This document shows, piece by piece, positions 28,026-40,815 of a stretch of 64,000 nt of DNA. The notes beneath the pieces were generated by a model that had not been told where the DNA came from, made no database searches, and saw only the letters and a program-made list of their open reading frames with translations. The position numbers and the translations under genes were made by a program. The DNA comes from Tyto alba (Eukaryota > Chordata > Aves > Strigiformes > Tytonidae). Position 1 is the first letter of the stretch. Each line of letters begins with the position of its first letter. The stretch lies in the NCBI RefSeq assembly GCF_018691265.1, contig NW_024881296.1, positions 11,749,427 to 11,813,426 of the forward strand, given 5' to 3'.

Positions 28026-31000
28026 GAACTACAGAGGTCCTGTGAAAGGAGACAATAATTCTGACATCAGGCAGTTAAATAACAGACTCTGATGTGGAAA
28101 ACTGTCCCAGATTCCAACATTCCTTTCAGCTGACATTAGAAAACAAGGTAGACATAGCATGAGAAATACTGTCTTTATATGAAGAGATTGCTCTTGTTAG
28201 GCCCATATGTGAACCATATATCCAGATTCTCTCTACATCCGCTCACATGTCTCCCTGTCAGCATCTGAAGAGAGATCCCCAAATGTTCAAATGTACCTTT
28301 CAGATCAGAGTTTAATTTTAGAAGTCTATCTTGGCCTATTAATTTTGATTATAACAGTGCTGTGATGGAGGAGATATCAGATTGCAAGTAAAATTTCAGA
28401 AGTCAAAATTCTACAAAGCTGTAGAAGCGCAGCTTGCAGTAATAGGTTGCAATACTTGTATATGGTAAAATATGTATATGTAAAATATATGTCATTTTTG
28501 AGTAAGTAATAAATTGTTAGGGAGTGTATTGTTTGTGTGCACGTTGTACGTTACAAACTGCCGTGGAGGCTGAATTCTTCCATGATCTGTGTGTGTCAGA
28601 TGAGGAACGCAGTTCAAAAGCCCAGATAATGATTCTAGAGATGACACTTGTAGAAATTTAGAACTTCAGTACTGCAGAATATCTTGGATGTTTTTCCAAT
28701 TTCTGTGTTTTTTCATATTTAAACTATAAACGTTCTTTTCAATTTAATGCCAAGCTATAGAATATACAAGCTAAAGCCAAACTTGTTTGGCTTCTTAAAA
28801 AAAGAGAAAAAAAAAAGGGCAAAAAGCTTACTCCTTGTGATTGTTTAATGCATATAGGCAGAATAAGCTCCTAGGCAATTCAGAAGAATCATCCTGATTA
28901 TTAAAATATGATCGAGTAATACCTAAGAGTTAGAATAATAAAAACTGGTTACATTAGAATAGTTTGAATACCGTGTATTGACTTGTAGAAATGCTAATTG
29001 AAATCTTTCAGGTACTTATTGAATACTTAATTTCTCTGTAAGGTGTATTTTCTTATTGTATCCTTAAAATTAAGTACATGAAGTCACCATCCAGCACTAG
29101 AAATGATACTAAACCAGGAGTTTCAAAATTTAAAATGCCAGTATGAAGTGTAGTGGTTCTGTGCTTTCTGTTTTGATAATGGATATCAAAGGGCAGTCAT
29201 ATAGTTATGAAGGAAGAAATTAATTCCCTTGCTCATGTCCCCACTCCCCCATGTAGTCCTTTTCAAATTGAAGGTATTTTTCTTTCAGTTCCCCATTTCT
29301 CTTTGTTTCAAAAGAGGAAAAGCATTCTGTTATTTCTACAAATTACAGTAGAAATTCTGTTGTTCCTGCAAGTACAAATGAAGAGCCCAATAATACCGGG
29401 TAGATGATTTACAATTATTATATCAGACATATGAATACTGCAAGCTTTAAACCGATTTTTATAACCTTAATTATTCCATATAACAGGAACTGTCTTTTCT
29501 TTTAAAACTTTAAAAAATGTCACCCTACCCTCCCATACCGCCCCCCAAAAAGACAAACAAACCAACCCAAAAATCACTTGTTTTTCATTTGTAGCTGTGA
29601 CCAAGATATAATAGTGGATTCTTCATCAGTCCCAGTCTTCTTCTTAAGTGGTCCAAACTGCATTCTAGTGAACTCACTGGCACTTTCAATCAGAAATCAT
29701 TAAGGGTTGAGCACGTGTAAGAAGCAGTGCAATTACACTCTGCAGTCAAGGGAGAAGCTCTTGATGTACACTGTGCCTTCATAATTTTCCATTGCTTGTC
29801 AAGAGAATGAAGTACATTATTTTTTTCTTAGCCTGCAATCAATAAAAAAGTGTGTAGCATTTACATTATTTCTACAGTAGTCAGTTTACATCAGGTCTTG
29901 GCCAAGGCTTCACACATGATTTCTTTTCATTCACCTGTTTCTGGGACAAGAAGATATAGCACATATGCAAAGTTCATTTTCTCTCTCATACCTAAATCTA
30001 GGACCATGCTTTTTGCCCAAACAGTAAATTTAAATTCTGAAATGCTTAATCCACTGCATGTTTCACATATACAGAGGACCTCTGTTGGCCAGCCCCTCTG
30101 TTTCTGAAATTCTGTTTCTGATGTTTGTATGGGCTTGTATTGAAAGGAGGGCAGTACTGAAACTGGCTGGTGAGGGACTGGGATGGGGTGAGAAAACGCG
30201 TGTGACAGCTCTCCAAACACGTCTTCTTCTGGAACTTCAGTCACAGCTGATGTTCAGAGACATACCAAATGTGGTCATAGACGATTGATTTTAACCTGAT
30301 CAGTTCAGAAGACATCCTGCTGAGTTGATTCTTGCTTTGCTATTCAAAGCAAACCAATGAATAAAGTAGACGTTTTTAGACCAAGTAAGTGCTATTGAGT
30401 TTATTGAGAATCTTTCAGGAAAATGCAAAGACCCCTCTGTCTAGGTAAATAAGGGAAGTTAACACCTACAATCAGATGATTGGAAAAAACATTTCTGGTT
30501 GCTGTAAACTCCCTCTATACAGTTCTTTCTTTATTATAGCTGGTAAATCAAGCCCTATCAAATTTAAACTGAGCTAAATTGCTGCATCATTGAATACATT
30601 GCCACATTTTACATTTTGAAATTCAAGTGTGTTCTGAACTTCTGTCATCTTGTTCTTAAGGAAAAGAGGGGAAAAAAAAAAAGTGGAATTATGGGGGGAT
30701 AATTATGGGAGGAGAAAGTGGCTTTTTAATTTTGTTTTCATATAAAACTATTCAAAGCGATTTTGATGAAATTTAAAATAGCCTTGAGACAGAGGGAGGG
30801 AGGAGAGGAAAGTACTAGCCATAAATAAACAGCTTAGAAACCTAGTATTGTGTCCTCAAAAGTGCTGGTTTGAACCCAAGCCTCAACATTGGTCTGCTCT
30901 TTCTGTGAGGGTAGGGGAGACTGTGTCCTACCTAAATAGCTGAGGGAAGAAAAAATTTCTGCATTATCTAGTCGAACACAAGCATTCCCATATTGTAAGG

Positions 31001-33469
31001 AAAGCTGTTTTTGCGAAGGCAGAGGAACGATCTGTGCTCATTGCAATGGAGGGTTGATGTGGGGAGACTATTTGGAGCAAATACATGTCTAGTTTCTATT
31101 CTTCTTGAAAAATGCTAGAACATACACATGTGCTTCATGGTCCTTATGCTACATGCTGCTTCTCTCTGCACAGATAATCACATGAACAATACATGTGAGC
31201 AGCATTCGAGGTAGAGCTGTTATCTTTTATCTCTTTGATGTCTTATTTTACTGATGCATGAAAAGTTGAACGAGGAAATAGTGTTTCTGAACAAAAGGTG
31301 CTGCAAATCCTCAGCAGACAGAATTACAAAATTGTGCTGTCTGTCCTTACACATTCCATCTCTGCCTGTCCTTCGTTAACTGAGATGGTTATTCATCACA
31401 GAGTGGTCTATGAGAGTTTTATAGAAGCATTTATTTAGAATTTCTATGTCCTAGCTCTTTTTTAAATTCAGGCTGCAAAGTGTATATTTTCTTTTCTGAA
31501 ATAGTCAATTATGTCATAAATGGTCAAATGATAACTCATCACAAACAAAATAATTTTTGCAGCCTGTCTTCCTAGCGTCTGGATTCTAAAGAGACAACCT
31601 GGATGCCTGCATGCCAGTGCGACCAGGATTTCAACAGTGTCAATAATCTTTGCTCATCACACCAAAAAAATCAGCGTGTCAGTGTATTCCTGCAGTGTCG
31701 TTAGCATACAGACTCATTCTGCTTGCTTAACAAAGCATGGTTTGGTGTGTTATAGTTTCCTAGTCTGCCTGTCTGATTCACCTCTGACAAAAGCAGAGAG
31801 AAAATTCAGTCCCTTCTTCAGTGGCACACTAATGTGGGAAATAAATCTTCGGGCATAAGGTCTGAAATGGCAGTCATTTAAATAATTCAAATGCAGCGAT
31901 CATTTTGCCCACGTGCCTTTCATTTCTTTGTTTTGTTTCTCTGTATTTCTCAAATCACTGAGAGACAAACGATCTTCTATGACAATCTATATTTTTTAAA
32001 ATATCTAGAGCTAAATAATCCCTGTCCTCTTTAAATGCAGTTTAACTGGTTACATGTTAAATAATTATTTGCTCTCTCTTTTGTGGTGTGGAGGGGGGAG
32101 TTGGAGGGGAGAAGTAACATACAAGCAGATGTGCTGCTAGATCTACAGGCTTCTGCCAACCATATGGCATCTTAAAGAAAGATGGTTGGAGCGTCTGGAT
32201 TAGCAAAGAGTCGGGATGGAAAGCCATGTGTCGTGTTGGTACAGGCAGTTGTTTTAGCTCTCTGTAAAAGGCTTCAGGAGATTGTGTAATGGAACAAATG
32301 GTACTGCAAGCCTAGTAACAGCCTTACCGCTGCTGGAGAGGCAATTGGCCCCCAGGCGGGTACTGCTTCATCCTTGCTTGTTGGTTTTTTGTGAAGGATT
32401 TTTAGATCGTTATTCTGTGTTCTTCTTTTAACTTACGGGAAACTTGGGAGATCTAATTCTGAACTTTATACTTGAAAGAGAGCTATTGTGTGGATAGGAT
32501 TTTTTCACACTCTTATTTTTTATAATGCAAACACACAGTTTCCCTCTCTTTGAAATGAGAAGCTCGTGCCCTTCTGCAAATTTCCTGCATCCTTCATGAA
32601 TACTTTGAGACACCAATTCATTGAATTTGTAGCTGATGCCCAGATTTGGGGGGAAAACTGCTCTCTCTGGGATTTGCTTAGTTAAAAACAAGATTTGGGC
32701 TATTGTGCTTGTGGCTATAACGTAACAGCTTGGCATTCATATTCTGTTTGACAAGTTGCTCTTTATGCAAACAAGGGGCCTGCTCCTAGTAAAGGCAAAA
32801 TTCCTTTTGTTTTTAGCAACACAGGATTGGGCTCTTGGTGGGGTTTTGTGTGCTCTACAGGAGTCTCTGTAGTTCACATAACAGCTCATGGGAGTTATTC
32901 TGGATCAGGATGAAAGCTTTTGTGTCCAGATCTGTAACAGAAATAGGTTTTAGTCGTTTCTCTACTGTCACACAATGGAACTCTAAATTCCTCTGTATGT
33001 CTCCATGAAATCAGGCCTCTTAGTACACCTGTAAATGCAGTTTTATTTCCCCAATACTGTCTGCTTGAAAGGAAATTAAAAATCTGATGTTGTAGTAAAT
33101 GAGTTCAATAAAATTAGGATTATTTTATTTGAAGAGGCTTTAAGTACATTATGATCTCATATCACAATTTTAATGTAAGGAGATAACATGAGGTACGCCC
33201 AAATATTCATTCATAGGTAAATACTTGCTGAGCAGGTAACATTACAGTTTCAGAGACATTAGGAACAAACCATTAACTACAGAAGCATCTTCCCTACTGA
33301 GGATCTTTGCTGGAAAATACACTACCTTAAACTGAGTCAAACGCTTCTCTAACGTAGCCTAAATTCACAATAATTTAAAAGTACAATTACTGCTCTTTTT
33401 TTCTCTTTAATTTTTTTCTTCCTCTCCAGAAGGCTCCTTATCTGGAGCTTAGGAAACAGCAGTCCTCAG

Positions 33470-33850
33470 CTTAATCTGCAGTTTACTTACAGCAGCGCAC
33501 GCTTTTTCCTGAGCTGCCTGCATGCCCCCCTGCTCAAGCCTGCATATGTTGCTCAATACTGATCAAAAGTAACCTCCCTCGGGAGGGAGGCTTGGGTTCC
33601 TTTGTTGGCCTGTTTATTACCTCGCCTCAGCCGAGCTGAGCCAGGTGTGAGGGGGACAGTTGCCCACCAAGAGCGGTGCCAAGACCACCAGCATCTCTCT
33701 GGAAGGCTCTTGCGGTGGCTGTTGAGGAGGAGCAGAGTCTGACCAGTGAGCCCCAGTGGAGACCTCGGGCTCTCTCGGGGCATTTGCTGAGCTTTCGCAG
33801 TCTTTCAGAAACCCAGGCTGTTTTCTGCGCCATGTTAGCGTATGAGTTCA
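33470..33850. other. GC-richer intronic patch
   Basis: A few hundred bases with raised GC and CpG inside an AT-rich intron. It includes an 8-bp-arm hairpin with a 2-nt loop (33573-33580 and 33583-33590). Open frames of 76-88 codons exist on both strands, but none has recognisable protein similarity. It could be a regulatory element or an old insertion; function is unknown. Confidence 0.4.
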
Positions 33851-36800
33851 CCAACATCGTGGCGCACATTATCAAAAGTGTGCTTTTCATTCAGAGAGGT
33901 ACATTTCTCCGTGTAGGTTTTCCAATAATGAATTTTGAGTAATGGTCTATTTGTGCTGCAGCAGCAGTTTCAGACGTTACCAAGTCTAGAGAGACAAGTA
34001 ATCGATTGATAGTAGGTGGATCTCTTCCTTCTCATTTTGCATGTTTGTCTTCTATATCCCTATGTAGAAGAACAAAATCCATGGTTGTATTTTTAAGGAG
34101 ACACAGCTGTGTTTTCTTAATTTACAGTTATTGACTTCAGGCACTTGATTTTAATTGTCTGACTTATGTGAGTGAGAATGGACAGCTCCCAAAAGCATAT
34201 CAAGACTTCTGAGCTTTATTGTTGAAACATTTATTTCATAGAACTGTTACCATTGCTTACCACTGAAAGACCAGGGCATGGGGAGGTAATATGAGAAAAG
34301 CCTCATTTACCTAACAAAACTAGTCAAGGCCTTTCAGTGTAGTCTAAGGAGGAAAGTACTCTTCTTTTCTTATAGTTACATTGAAGATGTGTCAAGAAAA
34401 TAAATAACAGATTTGTTTCATCTTGTATCAAAGAAAAGGCTAATAGTTTTGCTAGAATTTTTGACAATAATTAAAATATGGTGGAAACAGAAGAGTCTGT
34501 GCATGCACATGTGAGCAGAATGAGTTGTTCTGCTGGAAGGTGCTGGTAGTCTTACCATGGTGGGATGCCTGTGCTGGGTCCGGTGACTGCTGACTGGTGT
34601 GCCAAGCCATGACATGAGAGAGCCAGGCTGAAGCCACCTTTGTGCTCATCATTTTGCGTGGTGGTCCTGACAGCCCTGTGCTGCTATTCCAGAGACACTA
34701 GAGCAGCTGGTTTCATCCACAAGCTGGTTTCATCTGCTGCCACCAGAAAGGCACAATTGACCCTTCCCACTGGCTGTGATCTGGGTGAGTTGATACTCAT
34801 CTCCAGACTGCCTGGTTGCGGTTGTATTCCTTATTGTGGAGGGGCTAATGGTTATTCTGAAGATAACTGTAAAGATATCTGCCTCTAAAGCAAGAATAAA
34901 ATTCCTCTAGTACACAGTAATGATTGAGTTTAGCCTTTAGGCTTGATGTAGTAAATTCGGAGCACGATCGGACTAATATATATGCATCATGAAAAAGCCA
35001 CTCTCTTACAGAGTGTAATACTGTCTACAATGTACTAATACATTTTTAAGATGTATTTTCTGTGACATGCTTCCCTGCTTTCCTGCAGTGCTTCTGAGCA
35101 ATTGAAGTTTTCACTAACTTCACAAGCAAATTTACTGTGTTTTTAATACAGTCTAAAACAAAACTCCAGGTGGCCTCTATTCACAAGAGCTGAGCTCCGT
35201 GAAGGTGGGCTGACAGTACTTCTCAGATCCTCCAGCTTTTTTACTTTCCGGAAAACCTCTGGTTTCTCAGGATGAAACTCCATTCCTCTCAGCCCTTCTC
35301 AATGCAAAAATCTTTCTTTGTAACCCTCACCACCTCCCCGACATTTGGCCTTCCATGTTACATTGGCCCCCCAGATGGTGCTTCCTTGGTGCTGTGACTC
35401 TCCCTTCAGTCTTTGCAGAACTGGTTGATAGTGTACTGAGGGACCTGGGGAGACTGGGGCTGGTCCCAAGCGGATACATCCATGGTCCAAAGTGCTGTGT
35501 TGCGTGACAGCAGCAGCTCCCTGGGACGTGGGAGCACGTTTGCTTGGCCAACCAGCGCAAAGGGAGAAACAGTCTGAAGCCTCCTCAGGTCCCTTGGGTA
35601 TATCTGCGCATATCTGAGCACAGCTCTTCCCTACCTCTCACGCACATCCTAGGCTCCTCTGCCTACCTTGACCTGCTTGCCAGCCATTTCTTTAGGTCCT
35701 CACTCAATATGTGCCCCCTATTCTCATTCTTGTTTTCTGGGCAGAGTAAGTTTGAAAAATAGACTTGTGTGATAGAGCTGTATTTGAAGGGGAGTAGGCC
35801 TGACTTGGCAAGTTCACAAATGGAAGCAATCTTGTCTGTGTGGAGAGAGCAATGGGGCTATGTGTGGAAAACATCTATCTGAATATGTCTCACAGAAAAA
35901 TTATCTCTGTCACCAATTTAAAGTCATATTCTTCCTCTTGTATGTCACAAGCATAAAACTACGCTCCATATAAATCTTACATCTATCATTACTTTCACTG
36001 TAATTTATGAAAACCACAGTAACTCTGTGTGAACCCTGAAAATAAGCAAATGTGTATCACCTGCCAGTGCTTACAGGCAAAATCACTTGTTTGAAATGAG
36101 CTTGGAAGACAGGTGTATTTGTACCTCTGGTGTGGAAAATAAGGGTGATGGGGTTTAAGCAGAGGAACTAATGAGTGACACATACATAAATATTTAACAC
36201 CTTGTGTTTGATATTTTTAGAGCTTATTTTTGTAGTGGTCAAACTATACAGCATAGCAGCATTTGTTTTTATCCTGAAGAACATCTTAACTATGATACAT
36301 AGTTATTAAACTGGGAAGACTCCCTTGCAGGTAACCAAATCAGAAGGACTGTACCTGGCACTACCAAGCTCCCATTTGCAAGGTCACTAGTGAGAAACAT
36401 TTTACCTTTCCAACACAGGTACTACTAGCTATAATCAGAAGCAGAAGCTTTATGCTTTCTGTAATACAGAGCCTGCAGTCCTTGCTGGTTGCAGCTAGAG
36501 TCTGGGCTTGGTGAGGACAGCAGGACTGAACCCAAAGCTGCTCTGTTAGTCTGCAACCACAGCTGTCAGAAACAACTGAAGCAGTTGTAGCTCAGCTGCA
36601 CTACCCTTTCTAGCGGTAGTATTTTTTTAATCAAGACAATGTCTGACAAAGTAAATTAACAGAAGCTGATGCTTTTAGCAGTTTTTTTGCTTCAAATGCC
36701 TGATGTCAGCTTGGGTCACATGTACATTCCGCACATGCCATGGGATAGAAAAAGTGAAGCCTTCTTTTTCAATTCTCTGCTGCCTGCCCAAACACCACAT

Positions 36801-38072
36801 GTACTGTCTGTTACATGTCGCTTCTCATGAGGTTCATGCTAGGAATTTCTTTTTAAAGGCGAAGTGTTTCTGAAGGAGAGAGTTCAGATTGGGCATATTC
36901 CATTAAAAAGTTCTCAGTGTCTCTCTCTGACTCAAATATAGTGATTGTTTTGTGTGGACACCAACTAGCAGTCTGAAAAGGTTCAAGTTTGTCTGATAAT
37001 GAAAGAAATAAGAAGAATCAGAGTAAGCAGCAGGGAAAATGGAGCACGCATTTATAAAAAGTAAACCAATGACAAAAATTGTTGTAACTAGTAGAACAAG
37101 TCCAGGAAAAAGTATTTCAGTAATGCACTTTGTGGAATGATCCTTGTAAACATGAGGGGGGCACTTTTGAAACCTTGATAGGATGTGTGTCTCTCAACAT
37201 TATCAAGACTCTGTTTCCTGATGGAGAAATTTTGCAAAATCTATTCTGTGTGGCATATAAAATCAAAGGTGAACATATTAAAAACAAAAAAATAGAGTCT
37301 GACTATATTGTTACAGAATTATAATGAGTATATATCTGCTGCAAGCCCTGCCTCCTTTTTTTTTCCTCTGAGGTATTTTACAGCACTCTAACTTCACAGA
37401 CAGCCTAGATGGTTTGGAGAATTGTTTTATTAAACATTTTTCAGCAATGGGCAGAAAATGGCAACTAGAACTATTTTTCTCTAGAGCGAACCTGATCCAG
37501 AGTTCATATCCTTAGCATAGATTATATTATTTTGAATTTCTTTAAAGGAGGAAAAGCCACTCTTCAGCCTGGGGATTCAGACACAAATAGACATTAGTGA
37601 AGCTTTCACCCATATCTTTTCCGGCCTGCCGTCCATTCTCTTTCATTGTTTCCTTCCTGTCCAAATCCAGGAGGGCTAAAAGTGGCCATCATATCGGCTA
37701 AGCCCAGCTGCTACACCCCCCTACTAAAGAGCAGGCTGATAATGTTCTCTCTTCAGCATGTTAGACATGAGCTATTAGAAGCCCAGGAATAGATCCAGGC
37801 TCAGGTTTCCTATGTGATCTATTTGTTTAACCTGTTGGGCCAGCTGTGGAAGTGAAGATATATTTTAATAGTCAGTGATGACATCTGAAACAAAGGGGAA
37901 GCTACTGTTCCTAAGTAAACTTTAATTAAACCCTATTTGTAATTGTTTTCTTGGCATGTGAAGATTGTTATCTTCTTGAAGAAAATGTAATATAGGCACT
38001 TCTTTTAAAGTGTGTGGAAAAATTAAGAGTGCCTTTAGTAAAAGGGAATTTAGAGGTTACCTACACACATTT

Positions 38073-38130
38073 AAAAAAAAACCAAAAAACAACAAAAAAA
38101 AACACCAAACAAACAAACAAAAAAAACCCT
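38073..38130 (+). repeat. A-rich (AAAC)n tract
   Basis: About 58 nt of A with interspersed C, including CAAACAAACAAAC, ending AAAAAACCCTAAA. It is low-complexity sequence in the large SDCCAG8 intron. Confidence 0.85.
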
Positions 38131-40069
38131 AAATGATAGAGAACCACCTGGGTCAGGGGTTTCATGGTGAAATGTGGGCATTTTCTTCTTAGGTGTCCAA
38201 TTCCAAACTGTGCAAGGGATATTAACCTCTAGTTACCATCTGTTAACATAAGTTGGATGAGTTTGTTCTGCCTGTAGTGCGGGCAAGTGCTTACTGTATT
38301 AAGATAGGAGTGGTATAGATTGTAATTCTCCTCTGCCTGAACAAACAACAGTCTGGGCCTTTTATGTGGCAACAGAATTTTTATAGGGATTTCAGAGGGT
38401 GGGAAATGCCACAGAAACTTGTTTTAACGTGTCCTAAATTGTCTCCCTGTGTCCTACTAGAAGTCAGGATTTCCAGTGTGACAGAGGTGAAGAGGCTTAT
38501 TCACCCACTCACTGTTATGGCTTGCTTTTATTCGTTTGTTTGTGTGGGCTTTTTCTCTTACGCTTTTGTTTCTTGCATTAACATGAGAAAGGTAGCTCAC
38601 GGTATTTGGCTTTTGAAGCTAGAAGGGAGAATGGAGTTCAATTAAAGGATGGATCGCATATATGTTCCCATTTGAAATTTGGGAACATCTGGGGACTTCT
38701 CAGAGATGCTATGCTCATCACTCAAGGTTGTCTCAAGGTCCTGATCTATGGCTCAAGATCTTAAGTAAAGAGCAATTTAGGACACTAGTAAAACTTTGCA
38801 AGGTAATTTGCTATTTGTCTGCATTTCTAAATTTATGGACCCTTATTTAGTTACCACAAAATTGAATGTGTGAATTTGTCAATGCTGCAAACCACAATGA
38901 AGATGCAGGTTGCTCATACGAGAACTAATTTTACCACCAGTTTAAATGTCCTAGACATCCACAGAGCTGATTCAAGATATGAAGAGGTGGTGAATATAAA
39001 TTTTGCTGCCTTAGTGAAAAGGCAACATCACTTCTGCTATGAAAAGGGAAGACAGAAAAGTAGCAGAATTAAGCTGGAAAGCAGACAGGACCTGTGCTGC
39101 TGTGCCTGCAAGAGAAGTGGGGAATGACAGCAGCTGGGGCAGTCCAGGCTGCCGGAACAAGTTCACTGTGAGCACCAGCCGTACATCTTAACTCTTTGCA
39201 TGGCAGCAACTCTGGCTTTCCAAGACCCTCCCATGGGCAAAGCAAGCCTGATTGTTGCTTTGTATATAGCAGGAGGCTGCCTTCAGTAGTGCCTGTTCTT
39301 TCTGTGTCAGGAGCCAGCTGTGACTGCCAGAGTTTGTATTTAAGGTTGTATGATGCTTCTTTAAGACGCCGCTGAAATTCTTTGTGATTTCATTAGGCTT
39401 GCCAAAAGTTGTGGTTTAGGCTGAAGCTGTTCAGCAGGGTCGTGGTGGGTGATTGCCTTGGGAAGAGATCAGCGAGGCCGACAAGGGGAGCAGCAATGCA
39501 GGGGGGAAACAGGGTGGGAAGGAGTAGCACAATAAACCTTTGCTCTGGCATCGCCTAACTCCTGACTGTTTGAGTTTACAAACTTAACATCCTTTAACGG
39601 GTTTTAATACAACTGTTAAGTACCATGACTTAAACACTTCTTATCACGATAGCGAATGTGTAGGATGTCCTGAAAAAAAAATGCTAAAAGCAGGTAGAAG
39701 TTTGCTGATGGAAAGTTTGCTGGGTTTTGTTTCCTTTTCTAATTGGCTTGCTCCCTCGTTTTCTAACAAGCTTGTTCTTAAGCCTGCGTTTGCTTTTAAA
39801 ATCCACCGTGTGTTAAAAACATCTGAGATTCGCAAAGGGCCGATAACCAACCCTGGCACTGCCTTCACGTTGGGGCAGAGTCCCCTCCAGTTGCACCTCC
39901 GTGGCATGGTGGGGCCCTGCAACGTCGCCCCCCATTTTCCCCCTCGTAACCAGAGCAGCCTCTGGTCGCTGTGTCCACCTACAGGCAAACGACCGATGCG
40001 AGAGCGACCTGAGAAACCAGGAGCTTGGCACCCTTACCCTGACAGGGGAAATGGTTTTTAAAGGCAGTA

Positions 40070-40340
40070 ATAGATTCCCGTGATTTTTTGGGTAGTTCTG
40101 GGGGGTGCCCGCGGAGCTGCGGCCCTGGTGCTGGTGGCCCCCGTGGGCGGCCGGCGCCCCGGGCCTGGAGGCCGCTGGCAGGGCTCGGCGCCATGGGGTG
40201 CCCGCCGTTACCGTGGCAACGGGCAGATGGGGGGCTCCAGCGGGGTCAGCGGGGAGGCGGCTGCAGCAGCGCGCCGGACGAGCCGCTCAATAACAGCCCT
40301 TTCAGCTCTGACAGCTCTGCTCTGGCTGGCCAGGAGTAGT
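40070..40340. promoter_or_regulatory. Intragenic CpG-rich block, promoter-like
   Basis: The most CpG-dense stretch of the large intron, with sites such as GCCCGCGG, GGCGGCCGGCGCCCC and GCGCGCCGGACG. It carries an RFX-type X-box at 40207-40220 and is followed by two opposed CCAAT motifs at 40400-40443. A 48-codon open frame opens at 40193 in an ideal initiation context (GCGCCATGG). The combination resembles a small promoter or alternative first exon, possibly bidirectional. No TATA box is seen. Transcription from here is inferred, not shown. Confidence 0.5.
40207..40220 (+). promoter_or_regulatory. RFX X-box-like motif
   Basis: GTTACCGTGGCAAC agrees with the palindromic RFX consensus GTTGCCATGGCAAC at 12 of 14 positions. 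RFX factors drive ciliary genes in animals, and the host gene encodes a ciliary/centrosomal protein. The site lies in a CpG-rich block far from the SDCCAG8 5' end, so it would act on an internal start or as an enhancer. Confidence 0.6.
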
Positions 40341-40399
40341 TATCAGATTACTTGTATTAAAACCTAATTAAGATGTGTGCCAGTAAATGCAGCACGGTT

Positions 40400-40443
40400 A
40401 TTGGATTTGGTGATTTAGCTGCTGCAGGTTGCTGCAATCCAAT
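40400..40443. promoter_or_regulatory. Pair of opposed CCAAT boxes
   Basis: ATTGG at 40400-40404 (CCAAT on the minus strand) and CCAAT at 40439-40443. They lie just beyond the CpG-rich block. Opposed CCAAT boxes are typical of NF-Y-bound promoters, but the motif is short and can occur by chance. Confidence 0.3.
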
Positions 40444-40815
40444 CACGCCATTTCAGCAAATTCAGCTCCGTGGAGTAGAGTGAAAACGTTTTATGTCAGT
40501 AACCTGACTGTACTGAAAGACTAAATAACATTTCAGTGCCTCTGCTATGTCAAGGACTCGTCCCCACTGCTAGGTGGATGGACACTGCCCACAGATCCTT
40601 GCATATTAATTTATTTCAAATCAACTCTAAAACCCAGAGGAGAACTGACAGGTTGTATCAGCTTTTCCCTTCACCGTGGGTTGCCTGTGGATTAATGGAC
40701 CTGTGAGCTCCCCAGGGCAGGGAGCTTGCCGCGAGAGCCTTGGGGGTGGCCCTGTGTTAGCAATGTATCTTTATAGAAAAGGAGGGAGCTTTTGTTTTTG
40801 TCTGTAGGCCACAGA

